A DNA stretch of 64,000 nucleotides from Chryseobacterium sp. JAH (GCF_001507335.1 NZ_LMAH01000003.1:186001-250000), one strand, 5' to 3'; counted from the stretch's first letter, positions 42,892-53,136 are shown. Notes: generated from the letters alone by a model not told the origin. Made by a program: numbers and translations.

Positions 42892-43335
42892 ATATTAAAA
42901 TTTTTATAAAAAGTCTGACAAGTTACGAAATTTAAATTTAGCACATCTAATAAATTAATAATCAACAGATTAAAATTCAAAGTTATTTTTAACCCGTTTT
43001 CAATAATTATTTCTTAAAAATAACGTTTCCTTTTAAACCGCAGAAAAATTTCAGAATAAGTTTTCTTCATATTACAAAATTTCCATCCTTATATATAAGT
43101 CTGATTACTGATTATTAAATATTTCTTTGTAATTTTAATATTGTGGCACCCAAATCAGAACTTAAGCTTCTTGTTTATCCACATCAAATCATTAAAATTC
43201 CCAAAAACCCTTAACACACACAGGGGTTGATATAAATTTAATTAAATTTTAAATTTATTAACACTAAAAACAATAGGGGTACTTCTATTTTAATTCATTT
43301 TTTTTGTAAATTTGCAACATAAAATTCAACACTAT
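42892..43335. other. Long AT-rich intergenic region before glutamine synthetase III
   Basis: No gene seen. It contains a single perfect DnaA-box-like TTATCCACA (43175-43183) and the glnN -7 box TAAATTTG (43307-43314). It is strongly AT-rich from 43225 to 43310. No repeated DnaA boxes. Confidence 0.4.
43307..43314 (+). promoter_or_regulatory. -7 promoter element of glnN
   Basis: TAAATTTG matches TAnnTTTG, 22 nt before the ATG at 43336. Confidence 0.55.
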
Positions 43336-45531
43336 ATGTCAACTTTAAGATTTAAAGCTTTAGAAACTTTACCATTCAAGGACTTTAGAAAAGATAATTC
43401 AGTAGAAATTCCTGCTAAATTATCAGAATTGTTTTGTGAAAATGTATTCTCTGAGAACACAATGAGAGAATACCTTACAAAAGAAGCATTCCAATCTATT
43501 ATGGATGCTATTAAAAAGGGAAGTAAGATCCAGAGACTAATTGCGGATCAGGTAGCAGTAGCTATGAAAGACTGGGCAATGAGCAAAGGTGTTACTCACT
43601 ACACGCACTGGTTTCAGCCATTAACTGGAAGCACTGCAGAAAAGCACGATTCATTCTTCACACCTATCGAGGGTGGCAGAGCGATCGAAAGATTCAGCGG
43701 AAACTTATTAATTCAGCAAGAGCCTGATGCATCTTCTTTCCCGAACGGAGGCATCAGAAACACTTTTGAAGCAAGAGGTTACACTGCTTGGGATCCTACA
43801 TCTCCAGCTTTCATTATGGGAACTACTTTATGTATCCCTTCAATCTTTATCTCTTACACAGGAGAAACTTTAGATTACAAAGCGCCTTTATTGAGAGCTT
43901 TGCACGCTGTAGACGAAGCTGCAACGAATGTTATGCAGTATTTCGACAAAAATGTAACGAAAGTAACTCCTACTTTAGGTTGGGAGCAAGAATATTTCCT
44001 GGTTGATTCAGCATTATATCAATCTCGTCCAGATTTGGTTTTAACGGGTAAAACTTTGTTAGGACACTCTCCTGCAAAAGGACAACAATTGGATGACCAC
44101 TATTTCGGTTCAATTCCTACAAGAGTAATGAACTTCATGAAAGAGTTGGAAGTTGAATGTATGAAACTGGGGATTCCTGTAACAACAAGACACAACGAGG
44201 TAGCTCCAAACCAGTTTGAGCTAGCCCCAATGTTTGAAGAAGTAAACGTGGCAGTTGACCACAACTCTTTGTTGATGGACGTAATGGCAAGAATTGCTCA
44301 CAGACACCATTTCCACATTTTATTCCATGAAAAACCATTCGCAGGAGTAAACGGAAGCGGAAAGCACAACAACTGGTCTTTAGCAACCGATACAGGTGAA
44401 AACCTTTTGAGTCCGGGAAAAAACCCTAAGAAAAACTTACAGTTCTTAACATTCTTCGTAAATACCATCAAAGCTGTTCATGAATATGCTGATCTTTTAA
44501 GAGCAAGTATTGCTTCTGCAAGCAACGACCACAGATTGGGTGCAAACGAAGCTCCACCGGCAATTATCTCTGTATTTATCGGAAGTCAGTTGTTCAGAGT
44601 TTTGGAAGAGCTTGAAAAAGTAACGGAAGGAAAGCTTTCACCAGACGAGAAAACAGATTTAAAACTGAATGTTGTTGGAAAAATTCCTGAAATCTTGCTG
44701 GATAACACGGATAGAAACAGAACTTCTCCATTTGCATTTACAGGAAATAAATTTGAGATCAGGGCGGTAGGTTCTTCTGCAAACTGCGCAGAATCTATGA
44801 CGGTAATGAATACGATTGCTGCAAAACAGTTGGGTGATTTCAAAAAAGAAGTAGACGCTTTAATTGAAACAGGTCTTAAAAAAGACGAAGCGATCTTCAA
44901 TGTATTGAGAGAATACATCAAGCAGTGTAAAAACATCATGTTTGAAGGAGACGGATATTCTGATGACTGGGCTGTAGAAGCAGAAAAAAGAGGTCTAAAC
45001 AACTGGAAAACTACTCCTGAAGCATTGAAGCAGGAAATGAACCAGAAGTTCCTTGATCTATATGAAGAAATCGGAATCTTCAACCACAGAGAAGTTGAAG
45101 CAAGAAACGAAATCAAATTAGAAAAATATTCAACTGTAATTGATATTGAGGCTAGAGTACTGAGTGACATCGCAAGAAACCACATCATTCCTTCCGCTTT
45201 AAATTACCAGAACCGACTCATTGAAAACGTAAGAGGTCTTAAGGATATATTTGAAGATAAAGAATTCAAAACTTTGGCAAAAGAGCAAATGAGCTTAATC
45301 ACTCAGATTTCCGGAAACATTTCTAAAATTAAATTAGGTGTTGAAGATCTTATGAAAGCGAGAGAAGCAGCAAAAGCTACTTCTGAAAGCCAAAAGCAAG
45401 CAGAAATGTACTGCACAAGCGTAATCCCTTTATTTGAATCTATTAGAGAAGCTTCTGATGATCTCGAAATGATGGTAGACGACGAGCTATGGCCAATGAC
45501 AAAATATAGAGAAATGTTATTTACAAGATAA
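43336..45531 (+). CDS. glnN: Glutamine synthetase type III
   Basis: A 731-aa GSIII that makes glutamine from glutamate, ammonia and ATP. GSIII is much longer than GSI, and this fits: N-terminal domain with THWFQPLTGSTAEKHDSFF, VLGWEQEYFLVD-like Glu cluster (TPTLGWEQEYFLVD), RHNEVAPNQFELAP, GSGKHNNWSLAT, ANEAPPAIISVFIG and the DRNRTSPFAFTGNKFEIRAVGSSANCAES block in parts. A C-terminal GSIII extension follows. The ATG at 43336 is used; the frame also opens at a TTG inside the promoter (43312). The long C-terminal helix ends LWPMTKYREMLF. Confidence 0.96.
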   Translation: MSTLRFKALETLPFKDFRKDNSVEIPAKLSELFCENVFSENTMREYLTKEAFQSIMDAIKKGSKIQRLIADQVAVAMKDWAMSKGVTHYTHWFQPLTGSTAEKHDSFFTPIEGGRAIERFSGNLLIQQEPDASSFPNGGIRNTFEARGYTAWDPTSPAFIMGTTLCIPSIFISYTGETLDYKAPLLRALHAVDEAATNVMQYFDKNVTKVTPTLGWEQEYFLVDSALYQSRPDLVLTGKTLLGHSPAKGQQLDDHYFGSIPTRVMNFMKELEVECMKLGIPVTTRHNEVAPNQFELAPMFEEVNVAVDHNSLLMDVMARIAHRHHFHILFHEKPFAGVNGSGKHNNWSLATDTGENLLSPGKNPKKNLQFLTFFVNTIKAVHEYADLLRASIASASNDHRLGANEAPPAIISVFIGSQLFRVLEELEKVTEGKLSPDEKTDLKLNVVGKIPEILLDNTDRNRTSPFAFTGNKFEIRAVGSSANCAESMTVMNTIAAKQLGDFKKEVDALIETGLKKDEAIFNVLREYIKQCKNIMFEGDGYSDDWAVEAEKRGLNNWKTTPEALKQEMNQKFLDLYEEIGIFNHREVEARNEIKLEKYSTVIDIEARVLSDIARNHIIPSALNYQNRLIENVRGLKDIFEDKEFKTLAKEQMSLITQISGNISKIKLGVEDLMKAREAAKATSESQKQAEMYCTSVIPLFESIREASDDLEMMVDDELWPMTKYREMLFTR

Positions 45532-45558
45532 CATCTGTAAAGTTCCATATTAGTGAAG

Positions 45559-45587
45559 GTTCCCTGTGTTTCAGGGAACTTTTTTTA
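45559..45587 (+). terminator. Terminator after glnN
   Basis: Stem GTTCCCTG-TGTTT-CAGGGAAC followed by seven T residues. Confidence 0.9.
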
Positions 45588-45872
45588 TACATTTTTAACA
45601 TCGTTATCCAGAAAGTTGGATTTTAAACAATCTCGATCATCAAAGGAAATCCAATATCTTATGTTAAAAAATCTTAATAAAAAAAAACGCTACATCACCA
45701 AAATAGGGACGTAGCGGTTTGTTTTCCTTTAACATTCTTATGCAGTATGTTAAAATGTGTTAAAACGAAGACATGACAATAATCATATCGAGGCTGTCTT
45801 GGCTGGAATATCTACTTTTGTAATGCTTTAGAGAAATAAATATTCCTTTTTAACACGGATAATAAAAAATAT
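45588..45872. other. Intergenic region between glnN and the NlpC/P60 gene
   Basis: No gene seen. A hairpin-like AAACGCTAC / GTAGCGGTTT (about 45685-45720, one bulge, A-run before and T-rich after) could be a second terminator. A -7 box TACTTTTG lies at 45813-45820. Confidence 0.45.
45813..45820 (+). promoter_or_regulatory. -7 promoter element of the NlpC/P60 gene
   Basis: TACTTTTG matches TAnnTTTG, 53 nt before the ATG at 45873. Confidence 0.4.
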
Positions 45873-46562
45873 ATGAAGAAAAGAGTTTTGTTTTATTTGG
45901 TTGCTTTCGTTTCTACAATATCACTACAATCATGCGTTACTAATTACGTAGTTTCAAAACCGGCAACTTACACTAAAGAATACAAAACAGATGCCAAACT
46001 TGCTGCAATAGATACTAGGATAGAGAATGATAAAAAGTTGTTAATCAACTCTTTTATCTCTGAGAAAGCAGTAGCCATCAACAACACTAAAAATTCTTTA
46101 AAAAATTCTGAAATCGCAAAAGCGATTAAACATAATAAGACAATTGATAACATCTTAACAGAAGCTTCAACATACTTAGGAACTCCATACAGATACGGAG
46201 GAACTACAAGAAACGGAATCGACTGTTCAGCATTTGTATTATCAGTATTCGGTGCAGCAGCCGGTCTTACTTTACCAAGAGTTGCAGCGTCTCAATCTCA
46301 GGAAGGAGAAGCAATTGATAAAGAAAACCTTCAGAAAGGAGATTTGATTTTCTTTTCTCACGGCAGAAGAATTTCTCACGTAGGAATTGTAGAAGATGTA
46401 ACTGAAGAAGGAGAAGTAAAATTCATTCATGCAGCCACTTCAAAAGGAGTAATGATTTCTTCACTGAATGACTCTTACTGGGGACCAAAATTCAGGTTTG
46501 CCAAAAGAGTAATCAATGAAAACGGAGAAAGTTACCAAAACTTAGCATCTACTAATTTTTAG
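45873..46562 (+). CDS. C40-family (NlpC/P60) peptidoglycan endopeptidase, lipoprotein
   Basis: A 229-aa lipoprotein; lipobox LQSC with lipidated C21. A helical stretch (35-95) leads to an NlpC/P60 domain: YLGTPYRYGGTTRNGIDCSAF with catalytic C118, then SHVGIVED with H169, and the third polar residue H in FIHAATS. Such enzymes cut D-Glu to diaminopimelate bonds in stem peptides. Full length. Followed by a terminator. Confidence 0.92.
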   Translation: MKKRVLFYLVAFVSTISLQSCVTNYVVSKPATYTKEYKTDAKLAAIDTRIENDKKLLINSFISEKAVAINNTKNSLKNSEIAKAIKHNKTIDNILTEASTYLGTPYRYGGTTRNGIDCSAFVLSVFGAAAGLTLPRVAASQSQEGEAIDKENLQKGDLIFFSHGRRISHVGIVEDVTEEGEVKFIHAATSKGVMISSLNDSYWGPKFRFAKRVINENGESYQNLASTNF

Positions 46563-46588
46563 TCTTAAATAATTGATTTATATAAATG

Positions 46589-46620
46589 AAGCCATCAAAT
46601 TTTGATGGCTTTAATTTTTT
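46589..46620 (+). terminator. Terminator after the NlpC/P60 gene
   Basis: Stem AAGCCATCAA-AT-TTTGATGGCTT followed by T-rich tail. Confidence 0.85.
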
Positions 46621-46742
46621 CTAAGACTAGATATATCACTAATAACTTTTCACTGCCAAGTCGGCAAAGTTGAGTTACAGGTCTCCATACTTTTCGTCCG
46701 CAATACCGATGATTATTTAGCAAATGCCATCAATACGTAAAA

Positions 46743-47327
46743 TCAGCTGTTTTTATCTATTTCTATATCGAAACGACGTAAGAGTCCATGAATTTCTGAA
46801 AGTGAAAATTTAGTCTTCTTAAGCCTGTTTGATTCAGGATTGATCGTGTAATTGAAAGAAGTTCTGAGGTCAGCTTTTTCTAAATTGGTTCTTTCGAATA
46901 TTGCTCCATTAAAATCACAGTTTGAAAAGACAGAATTAGTTAAATCACATTCAGCAAAATCAACCTCAATCAGTTTACAATTTTTAAATAAAGTTCTCTT
47001 AACGGTTGTTTTATAGAAAACAGAATTATTTAGAGCACATCCTTCAAATCCGAAAGACATCCCAAACTCATTGCAGTCATCGAAATGCATTCCAATCATT
47101 TTGCAGTCCTTGAAAATGACGTCACGAAAACCAGTCCCTGTCAATTTGGTCATGCTTAAATTACAGTCTGTGAATTCACAATCGGTAAATTTAAACTGAG
47201 AAAGATTGGCATATTCAAAATTGCAGTTGTTAAAAGTGCAATTTTCGTATTCACCCATTTGTAGCGGTGTGTCAGCAAAGTTTAACTGAGCATAACTATG
47301 ATCCAACACGTAAGACTCATTCATCAA
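46743..47327 (-). CDS. Pentapeptide-repeat protein
   Basis: A 194-aa protein made mostly of pentapeptide repeats (A(D/N)LXX-type) forming a quadrilateral beta-helix: CTFNNCNFEYANLSQFKFTDCEF, FKDCKMIGMHFDDC, DFAECDLTNSVFSNCDFNGAIFERTNLEKADLR in parts. No signal peptide. Relatives include the gyrase-protecting Qnr/MfpA proteins, but the loops and dimer tail that define Qnr are not obvious, and the short family is functionally diverse. The second codon is also ATG, so the start may be 47324. Confidence 0.85.
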   Translation of the reverse strand: MMNESYVLDHSYAQLNFADTPLQMGEYENCTFNNCNFEYANLSQFKFTDCEFTDCNLSMTKLTGTGFRDVIFKDCKMIGMHFDDCNEFGMSFGFEGCALNNSVFYKTTVKRTLFKNCKLIEVDFAECDLTNSVFSNCDFNGAIFERTNLEKADLRTSFNYTINPESNRLKKTKFSLSEIHGLLRRFDIEIDKNS

Positions 47328-47457
47328 CTGTTAAGATTTTATGTAAAAGGAAAATTAATTAAAATTTTATCTTGCTGATTGAACAGATTTCATAGGTTTA
47401 AATTTGAAAAATATTCAGAATGAAAGTCAACTTCCATCATCCTTCCGACTCCCAGCC

Positions 47458-48687
47458 CTAAACCAAACTGTTTTTATCTGCGTAATTGAGTTTAAAGAAA
47501 ATAAAAGTCATCATCGAGAAAGCTAGCAACGAGCTTCCACCATAACTAAAGTATGGCAACGGAATACCAACCGTCGGAAATAAGCCCATAACCATTCCTA
47601 AATTGATCGAAAAGTGCATCAAAAGGATCGAAGCAAATGAGTATCCGAAAACTCTGTTAAACGTTGATTTTTGTTTTTCCGCTAGATAATAAATTCGCCC
47701 GATATAAACCATGTATGAAAGAATCAAAATAGTGCTTCCAAAAAAGCCCCATTCTTCTCCCACCGTACAGAAAATATAATCGGTTTCCTGCTCTGGGACA
47801 AATTTCCCCTGAGTAACTGAACCTTCACGATAACCTTTGCCCCACATTCCACCGGAACCGATAGCTGTTTTTGAATAGAGTAAGTTATAACCCGACGTAT
47901 CTCTGAACGCTTTCTCACCTTTATACAAAACCTCAATTCTTTCTCTCTGGTGTTTTGGCATTTTTTCTAAAACGTATGGAGTTGCAAATGCCAATCCGCA
48001 TAAAAGAATTATAGAACCTGCGATACTGGAGATCGTAATAATATCCCAGCTCATTTTATAGTAATTCAGAAATATAAGAACTGAAGCAATCAACACAATG
48101 CCAATTACTACATAAATAGGATTCACAGCCAACGAAATTAAAAATACTGATGCAAAAATAAATCCTATTCCAAAAAGCCATCCACTTAAACCTTCCCTAT
48201 ATAAAGCAATGAAAAATGCTGTAAAAACCAATAAAGATCCTACATCAGGAATTGAAAGTACAACAGCCGCAGGAATTCCGACAATTGCTAAAGTCGTTAA
48301 AAGAGATTTTCTGTTTTTTAAGTTATATTCCGGTCCCGAGACGTAATTGGCGAGCATCAGCGCTACTCCAATTTTTCCAAATTCCACAGGCTGCATGGTA
48401 AAACTTCCGAATTTGTACCAGTTTTTCTGTCCTAGAATTTCAGTACCGAACACATGAAGACCAAGGAGAAGTAAAACTCCGCCAATGTAAATGATACCGG
48501 ACATATTTTCGAAAAATTTGCTCCGGCTGAAAAATATAATTATTCCGACAAACAAAGAAATTCCAAAAAAAATCAATTGCTTCTTACCCAAACCTTCATC
48601 TACACTGTAAATATTAGCAATTGCAAAAATACAGAGCAAAAGATACAATCCAAGACCCAATTTGTCTATTCCTTCTGTCCACTTCAT
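47458..48687 (-). CDS. rodA: Rod-shape-determining protein RodA (peptidoglycan glycosyltransferase)
   Basis: A 409-aa SEDS-family polytopic membrane protein that polymerises glycan strands with PBP2 during cell elongation. The SEDS signature is clear: KTAIGSGGMWGKGYREGS, then FVPEQETDYIFCTVGEEWGFFGS, and the C-terminal GIPLPYFSYGGSSLLAFS. About ten TM segments. It overlaps mrdA by 4 nt and is the last gene of the mre operon. Confidence 0.95.
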   Translation of the reverse strand: MKWTEGIDKLGLGLYLLLCIFAIANIYSVDEGLGKKQLIFFGISLFVGIIIFFSRSKFFENMSGIIYIGGVLLLLGLHVFGTEILGQKNWYKFGSFTMQPVEFGKIGVALMLANYVSGPEYNLKNRKSLLTTLAIVGIPAAVVLSIPDVGSLLVFTAFFIALYREGLSGWLFGIGFIFASVFLISLAVNPIYVVIGIVLIASVLIFLNYYKMSWDIITISSIAGSIILLCGLAFATPYVLEKMPKHQRERIEVLYKGEKAFRDTSGYNLLYSKTAIGSGGMWGKGYREGSVTQGKFVPEQETDYIFCTVGEEWGFFGSTILILSYMVYIGRIYYLAEKQKSTFNRVFGYSFASILLMHFSINLGMVMGLFPTVGIPLPYFSYGGSSLLAFSMMTFIFFKLNYADKNSLV

Positions 48688-50711
48688 GGTTTCACGGTTT
48701 TTTTGGATTCAACTTTCTTTTTGGCTTGTAATCTTTCTTTTGCTTTTTTTATAAGGTTTAAGCTATCTTGTGTTTTTTTAAGCTTTACTGAATCCGTTTC
48801 CGGTTCTTTGTACAATCCTTTTCTTTTCAGATCGGCAATCCATTGTCTTTTATATTCGGGCATAAAGCTGGATGTAATCATTTTTTTGTAAAGATGTTCC
48901 CTTTTAAGATCTCCGGTGATATACTTCTCAGCAATTACTGTACAAGCGGGGCCCGCCCACGTTGCACCAAATCCGGCATGTTCCATTACAGCGACGACCA
49001 CGATTTTTGGTTTATCGGCAGGAGCAATCAAAACAAATATAGAATTATCTTTTCCTTGGGGAACCTGTGCTGTACCTGTTTTTGCCAACTGGGTAAAGTC
49101 GCTTGACTTTAAACCTCTCGCAGTACCGTTTAAAACCACGGCTCCCATTCCTTTTAACACAGGACCAAAATGTTTAGGATCAACTAATGTTTTATGCTTT
49201 ACTTTAAATCTCGGATCAGGGTTGGGCTTTCCATCAATTGATTTTACAACATGTGGCGTATAATACCAACCTCTGTTGGCAATCGCAGAGACATAATTGG
49301 CTAACTGAAGTGGTGTAACCATAACATCACCCTGCCCCATTCCGTTATAAATGGCACCGGTTGACATTTCATCCCAGTTTTTATAATTCTGTTTAGTTGA
49401 ACCATTGGCTTTAATGATTGCTTTAAATCTTCTTTCGTAAAAATCTCCGGAAGGAATTCTACCTTTTGCACCTACAGCAAAATCATTATTTAAAAACTCT
49501 CCAACACCAAAGCTGCTCATTATTTTTTTCCACTCGTCGACACCTTTGGAAGGGTTTCCGGGATATTTTTTAATAATGGCAATAAAGGCATACGTGAAAA
49601 AACAGTTACTGGAAACCTGAATAGCAGGGATTAAAGGATCTGCTCCACCGTGACCTTTAATTCTTTTTCCTTTGTAATAAAAACCACCACCACAAGGAAA
49701 AATTGTGTTTTCATCCATCACACCCATCTGCATCGCCGCCAAAGCAGTCAACAATTTAAATGTGGAACCAGGAGGATATCCTGCCTGTAAAGACCTGTCA
49801 AATGTAGGTTTGTTTTCGTAAATTGTATCTTTTGAAAGTGCGTATAAATTCTTAGATTTATTCGGTCCTGTAAATAGGTTGGGATCAATATCCGGCCCTG
49901 TTGCCGCAACTAAAACTTCACCGTTATTAGGATCAATAGCAACGATCGCTCCATGCTTGTTGACCATCATTTCCTCCGCCATTCTCTGCAGGTCATAATC
50001 AATCGTTAAAGTAATATCTTTTCCTGTAATCACAGCACGGTCTAACGTACCGTTTTTATAAGGGCCAACATTTCGGAGTTTAATATCTTTCTGAATGTAT
50101 TTGATTCCTTTAACCCCGCGAAGTTCTTTCTCGTAAGACTTTTCAATTCCCGCTTTTCCGATAAGGTCACCTGGAAGATAATACGTCGAATCTTTTTTGA
50201 TTTCCCTGTCGTTCACTTCGCTTGTATATCCTAAAAGATTCCCGGAAGTAGAAACTTCGTACTGTCTTTGCGGACGCTGAACAATACTGAAAGCTGGATA
50301 TTTAAATATAATCTCCTGAACTCTGGCAATTTCTTCCCTGCTCAAATCCTTAATAAAAGTCATTGGAGTCAGTTTCGAGTAATATTTTTCGCTCTTAATA
50401 AGTTTTATTCTCTTAATAAAATCACTCTTTTCAATTTTCATTAGATTACAGAATGCCAATGTATCAAAATCAGGTTTCATCAGAGCCTGAGTGAAAGAAA
50501 CTTCATAAGCTGGCTGATTTCCCACCATGATTTTTCCATTCCTGTCAAAAATTACACCTCGCTGAGGTATGATGTATTCTGTTTTAATTGAAGTATTGGC
50601 AGCATTTAAGGCATATCGGTCTGTAAACAACTGTAAATAAGAAAGCCTTGCCACAAAAATGATGGCAAGTATGATAAGAACAGATAAGATTTTTATATGG
50701 CGTGTGTTCAA
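48684..50711 (-). CDS. mrdA: Penicillin-binding protein 2 (elongasome transpeptidase)
   Basis: A 675-aa class B PBP. One TM (8-24) anchors it; the pedestal domain has the R1 region IIPQRGVIFDRNGKIM. The transpeptidase domain carries S316-TFK319, the SxN motif in VSSNCF, and KTGTAQVP. A basic C-terminal tail is rich in Lys. It pairs with RodA in elongation and is inhibited by beta-lactams of the mecillinam type in other bacteria. It overlaps rodA and mreD by 4 nt each, indicating translational coupling. Confidence 0.95.
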   Translation of the reverse strand: MNTRHIKILSVLIILAIIFVARLSYLQLFTDRYALNAANTSIKTEYIIPQRGVIFDRNGKIMVGNQPAYEVSFTQALMKPDFDTLAFCNLMKIEKSDFIKRIKLIKSEKYYSKLTPMTFIKDLSREEIARVQEIIFKYPAFSIVQRPQRQYEVSTSGNLLGYTSEVNDREIKKDSTYYLPGDLIGKAGIEKSYEKELRGVKGIKYIQKDIKLRNVGPYKNGTLDRAVITGKDITLTIDYDLQRMAEEMMVNKHGAIVAIDPNNGEVLVAATGPDIDPNLFTGPNKSKNLYALSKDTIYENKPTFDRSLQAGYPPGSTFKLLTALAAMQMGVMDENTIFPCGGGFYYKGKRIKGHGGADPLIPAIQVSSNCFFTYAFIAIIKKYPGNPSKGVDEWKKIMSSFGVGEFLNNDFAVGAKGRIPSGDFYERRFKAIIKANGSTKQNYKNWDEMSTGAIYNGMGQGDVMVTPLQLANYVSAIANRGWYYTPHVVKSIDGKPNPDPRFKVKHKTLVDPKHFGPVLKGMGAVVLNGTARGLKSSDFTQLAKTGTAQVPQGKDNSIFVLIAPADKPKIVVVAVMEHAGFGATWAGPACTVIAEKYITGDLKREHLYKKMITSSFMPEYKRQWIADLKRKGLYKEPETDSVKLKKTQDSLNLIKKAKERLQAKKKVESKKTVKP

Positions 50712-51214
50712 ACTTTCTGTTTGATTTTAAATATTAAGGCGTAAACTATGATAAAGATAAAAGAAATCGCACTAGTTACCAACACATTAACCAATATTTC
50801 AAAGATTCTGCTGAATTTGAAAAACTCGACATACTGCACCAAAAGCTGGTGTAAAAATATGCTTGAAGAGAGAAACAGTAGAAATTGACTCCACTGCAGT
50901 GACTGAAATGAGAAGAAATCTGTAGAAGTATCTGTAGAAGTTCTGAAAATCAAAGTTCTGAAATATGCAATGACCGTGGTTGCCAAAGCATTGATTCCCC
51001 AAGAGTAAAGGAAGGCATCAATCGACAAACCAATTAAAAAACTTAGCGCTAAAAACTGAAATTTATTCCTAAAAAAAGGATAGAACATCACAAAAACCGG
51101 ATATAGTACCGGTGTATATTTTCCGAAAAGCGTAATTCTGTTCAATACAAAAATCTGTAATGCAACCAGAAAAATCATGATCAAAAGATCAGTAAATAAG
51201 GTCCTGCTAATCAT
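50708..51214 (-). CDS. mreD: Rod-shape-determining protein MreD
   Basis: A 168-aa integral membrane protein with about five TM segments (LLIMIFLVALQIFVLNRITLF, FLALSFLIGLSIDAFLYSWGI, ILVNVLVTSAISFIFIIVYALIF). The MreD family is weakly conserved, so the call rests on position between mreC and mrdA, size and topology. It overlaps mreC by 8 nt and mrdA by 4 nt. Confidence 0.88.
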   Translation of the reverse strand: MISRTLFTDLLIMIFLVALQIFVLNRITLFGKYTPVLYPVFVMFYPFFRNKFQFLALSFLIGLSIDAFLYSWGINALATTVIAYFRTLIFRTSTDTSTDFFSFQSLQWSQFLLFLSSSIFLHQLLVQYVEFFKFSRIFEILVNVLVTSAISFIFIIVYALIFKIKQKV

Positions 51215-52061
51215 TTTCTTTTTTTATTACAGCCTGCATGGTATCGCTTATTTTCTGAACCTCAGCTTTCTTAAGGTTTTTCACAACAAAAACTTTATTC
51301 AGCGCGCCCATCTTTTCACTTAATTCAACAGAAATATCCCAGAAACCCGTTTGGTTATCCACTGAATATCCGGCAACCGTTCCAATCATAACACCTTTAG
51401 GGAAAATAGCTGATTTTCCGTCTGTTATAATTGTATCTCCAATTTTCAGTGAAACATATTTAGGTACATCAGACAGATGCATGACGCGTGAGTTGTCTCC
51501 TCTCCAGGTTAAAGTACCAAAATAACCAGATTTCTTCAATGCAGCGTTGATTCTTATTTTGTTCACACTCAGTACAGATTGTACCAGTGCATAGCTGTCG
51601 GTAGAATTGATTACGATTCCGGCAATTCCCTTTGGAGCCATGACACCCATTTGAGGAAGTACACCATCTCGCTTACCGCGGTTGATTGTAAAATAATTAT
51701 TTCTTCGGTTGATGCTATTGAAAACAATTTCGCCATCTACGAATGTATAAATTTGCCCACCACCTAAAGTATCATGTACTTTTCGGAATATTGGGTTTTT
51801 AGCGCCCTGTTTTCCGTACAACTCAACCATTAACGCTTTGTTTTGGGCTACAAGACCTTCATTGGTCTGTTTTAGTTTAAGGTAAGAAACTCCCTCGTCA
51901 ATATATCCTGAAACCCAAGAGTTGAAAGCAGCAGTCTGCCCGGAAAGCCAGGATCTCTGCATTGCGTTTTTAGAGAATATCAGAACGAGAGCAATAATTT
52001 GCAGGAAAATGAAGAATACAAATAGAGCATTCTTAGAAAATAATCTCAGCAAAAATCCCAT
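51207..52061 (-). CDS. mreC: Rod-shape-determining protein MreC
   Basis: A 284-aa periplasmic scaffold with an N-terminal TM (ALFVFFIFLQIIALVLIFS), a coiled-coil near 60-90, and two beta-domains including YFTINRGKRDGVLPQMGVMA and ISTDG-like VSLKIGDTIITDGKSAIFPKGVMIGTV in parts. It links MreB filaments to PBP2. It follows mreB by 26 nt and overlaps mreD by 8 nt. Confidence 0.92.
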   Translation of the reverse strand: MGFLLRLFSKNALFVFFIFLQIIALVLIFSKNAMQRSWLSGQTAAFNSWVSGYIDEGVSYLKLKQTNEGLVAQNKALMVELYGKQGAKNPIFRKVHDTLGGGQIYTFVDGEIVFNSINRRNNYFTINRGKRDGVLPQMGVMAPKGIAGIVINSTDSYALVQSVLSVNKIRINAALKKSGYFGTLTWRGDNSRVMHLSDVPKYVSLKIGDTIITDGKSAIFPKGVMIGTVAGYSVDNQTGFWDISVELSEKMGALNKVFVVKNLKKAEVQKISDTMQAVIKKEND

Positions 52062-52087
52062 TCAGATAAAGTCGTAAAAAGTTAAAA

Positions 52088-53113
52088 TTATTTGATTAAG
52101 AAATTGAATTTATCCATATTCTTAAGTGCGATACCTGTTCCCCTTACAACAGCTCTCAAAGGATCTTCTGCAACAAATACAGGAAGACCAGTCTTTTTAT
52201 GCAATCTGTCTGCAAGACCTCTTAGCAAAGCTCCACCACCTGCAAGATAAATACCTGTTTTATAAATATCAGCTGCCAATTCCGGAGGAGTAAGAGAAAG
52301 TGTCTCCATTACAGAATCTTCAATTCTGATGATTGATTTATCTAAAGCACGAGCAATCTCCTTGTACCCAACCATAATTTCTTTTGGCTTACCTGTGATC
52401 AAGTCTCTACCTTGTACTGGGATATCTTCGATATCTACATCAAGATCTTCAACAGCTGAACCTACCTCGATTTTCACTCTTTCAGCAGTTCTTTCTCCGA
52501 TATATAAATTGTGATGCGTTCTCAAGAAATAAGCGATATCATTGGTAAATACGTCACCTGCAATTTTCACAGATTTATCACAAACAATACCACCTAAAGC
52601 AACAACAGCAATCTCTGTGGTTCCACCACCTATATCGATAATCATGTTTCCTTCAGGTTTCTGAACGTCGATACCAACTCCTATTGCAGCAGCCATTGGC
52701 TCATAAATCAAACGCACTTCTTTTGCGTTCACTTTCTGAGCAGAATCTCTTACCGCTCTTTTTTCAACCTCAGTAATTCCTGATGGAATACAGATAACAA
52801 TTCTTAAAGCCGGCTGAATAAATCTTCCTTTGATCCCTGGAATTTTTTTGATAAATTCTTTGATCATATGCTCAGAAGCATGGAAATCTGCGATAACTCC
52901 GTCTTTTAATGGACGGATCGTTTTTATATCTTCATGGGTTTTACCCTGCATATGTTTTGCCTGTTCACCAACAGCAATCGGCCTCCCTGTAGAACGCTCA
53001 ATTGCAACAATTGAAGGCTGGTCTATAACAATTTTATTATTATGGATAATAAGCGTGTTGGCGGTTCCAAGGTCTATCGCAATCTCTTGCGTAAACATAT
53101 CGAATAAACTCAT
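52088..53113 (-). CDS. mreB: Rod-shape-determining protein MreB
   Basis: A 341-aa actin homologue that forms membrane-associated filaments guiding cell-wall elongation. Nucleotide-binding motifs: phosphate 1 IDLGTANTLI near 13-22, phosphate 2 IDIGGGTTEIAVVALGG, connect regions and the adenosine motif GIYLAGGGALLRGL. The N-terminal amphipathic tip MSLFDMFTQEI fits membrane binding. First gene of the mre-mrdA-rodA operon; a -7 box lies at 53137-53144. Confidence 0.97.
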   Translation of the reverse strand: MSLFDMFTQEIAIDLGTANTLIIHNNKIVIDQPSIVAIERSTGRPIAVGEQAKHMQGKTHEDIKTIRPLKDGVIADFHASEHMIKEFIKKIPGIKGRFIQPALRIVICIPSGITEVEKRAVRDSAQKVNAKEVRLIYEPMAAAIGVGIDVQKPEGNMIIDIGGGTTEIAVVALGGIVCDKSVKIAGDVFTNDIAYFLRTHHNLYIGERTAERVKIEVGSAVEDLDVDIEDIPVQGRDLITGKPKEIMVGYKEIARALDKSIIRIEDSVMETLSLTPPELAADIYKTGIYLAGGGALLRGLADRLHKKTGLPVFVAEDPLRAVVRGTGIALKNMDKFNFLIK

Positions 53114-53136
53114 AATTTTCTCCTTGATTAAGGTTA

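Noticed and set aside
43175..43183. Perfect DnaA box TTATCCACA in an AT-rich gap, possible replication origin
   Set aside because: Only one box was seen, and one such 9-mer is expected about once in a window of this size. No cluster of boxes, no dnaA or other origin-type neighbours. GC-skew over the whole chromosome would be needed.
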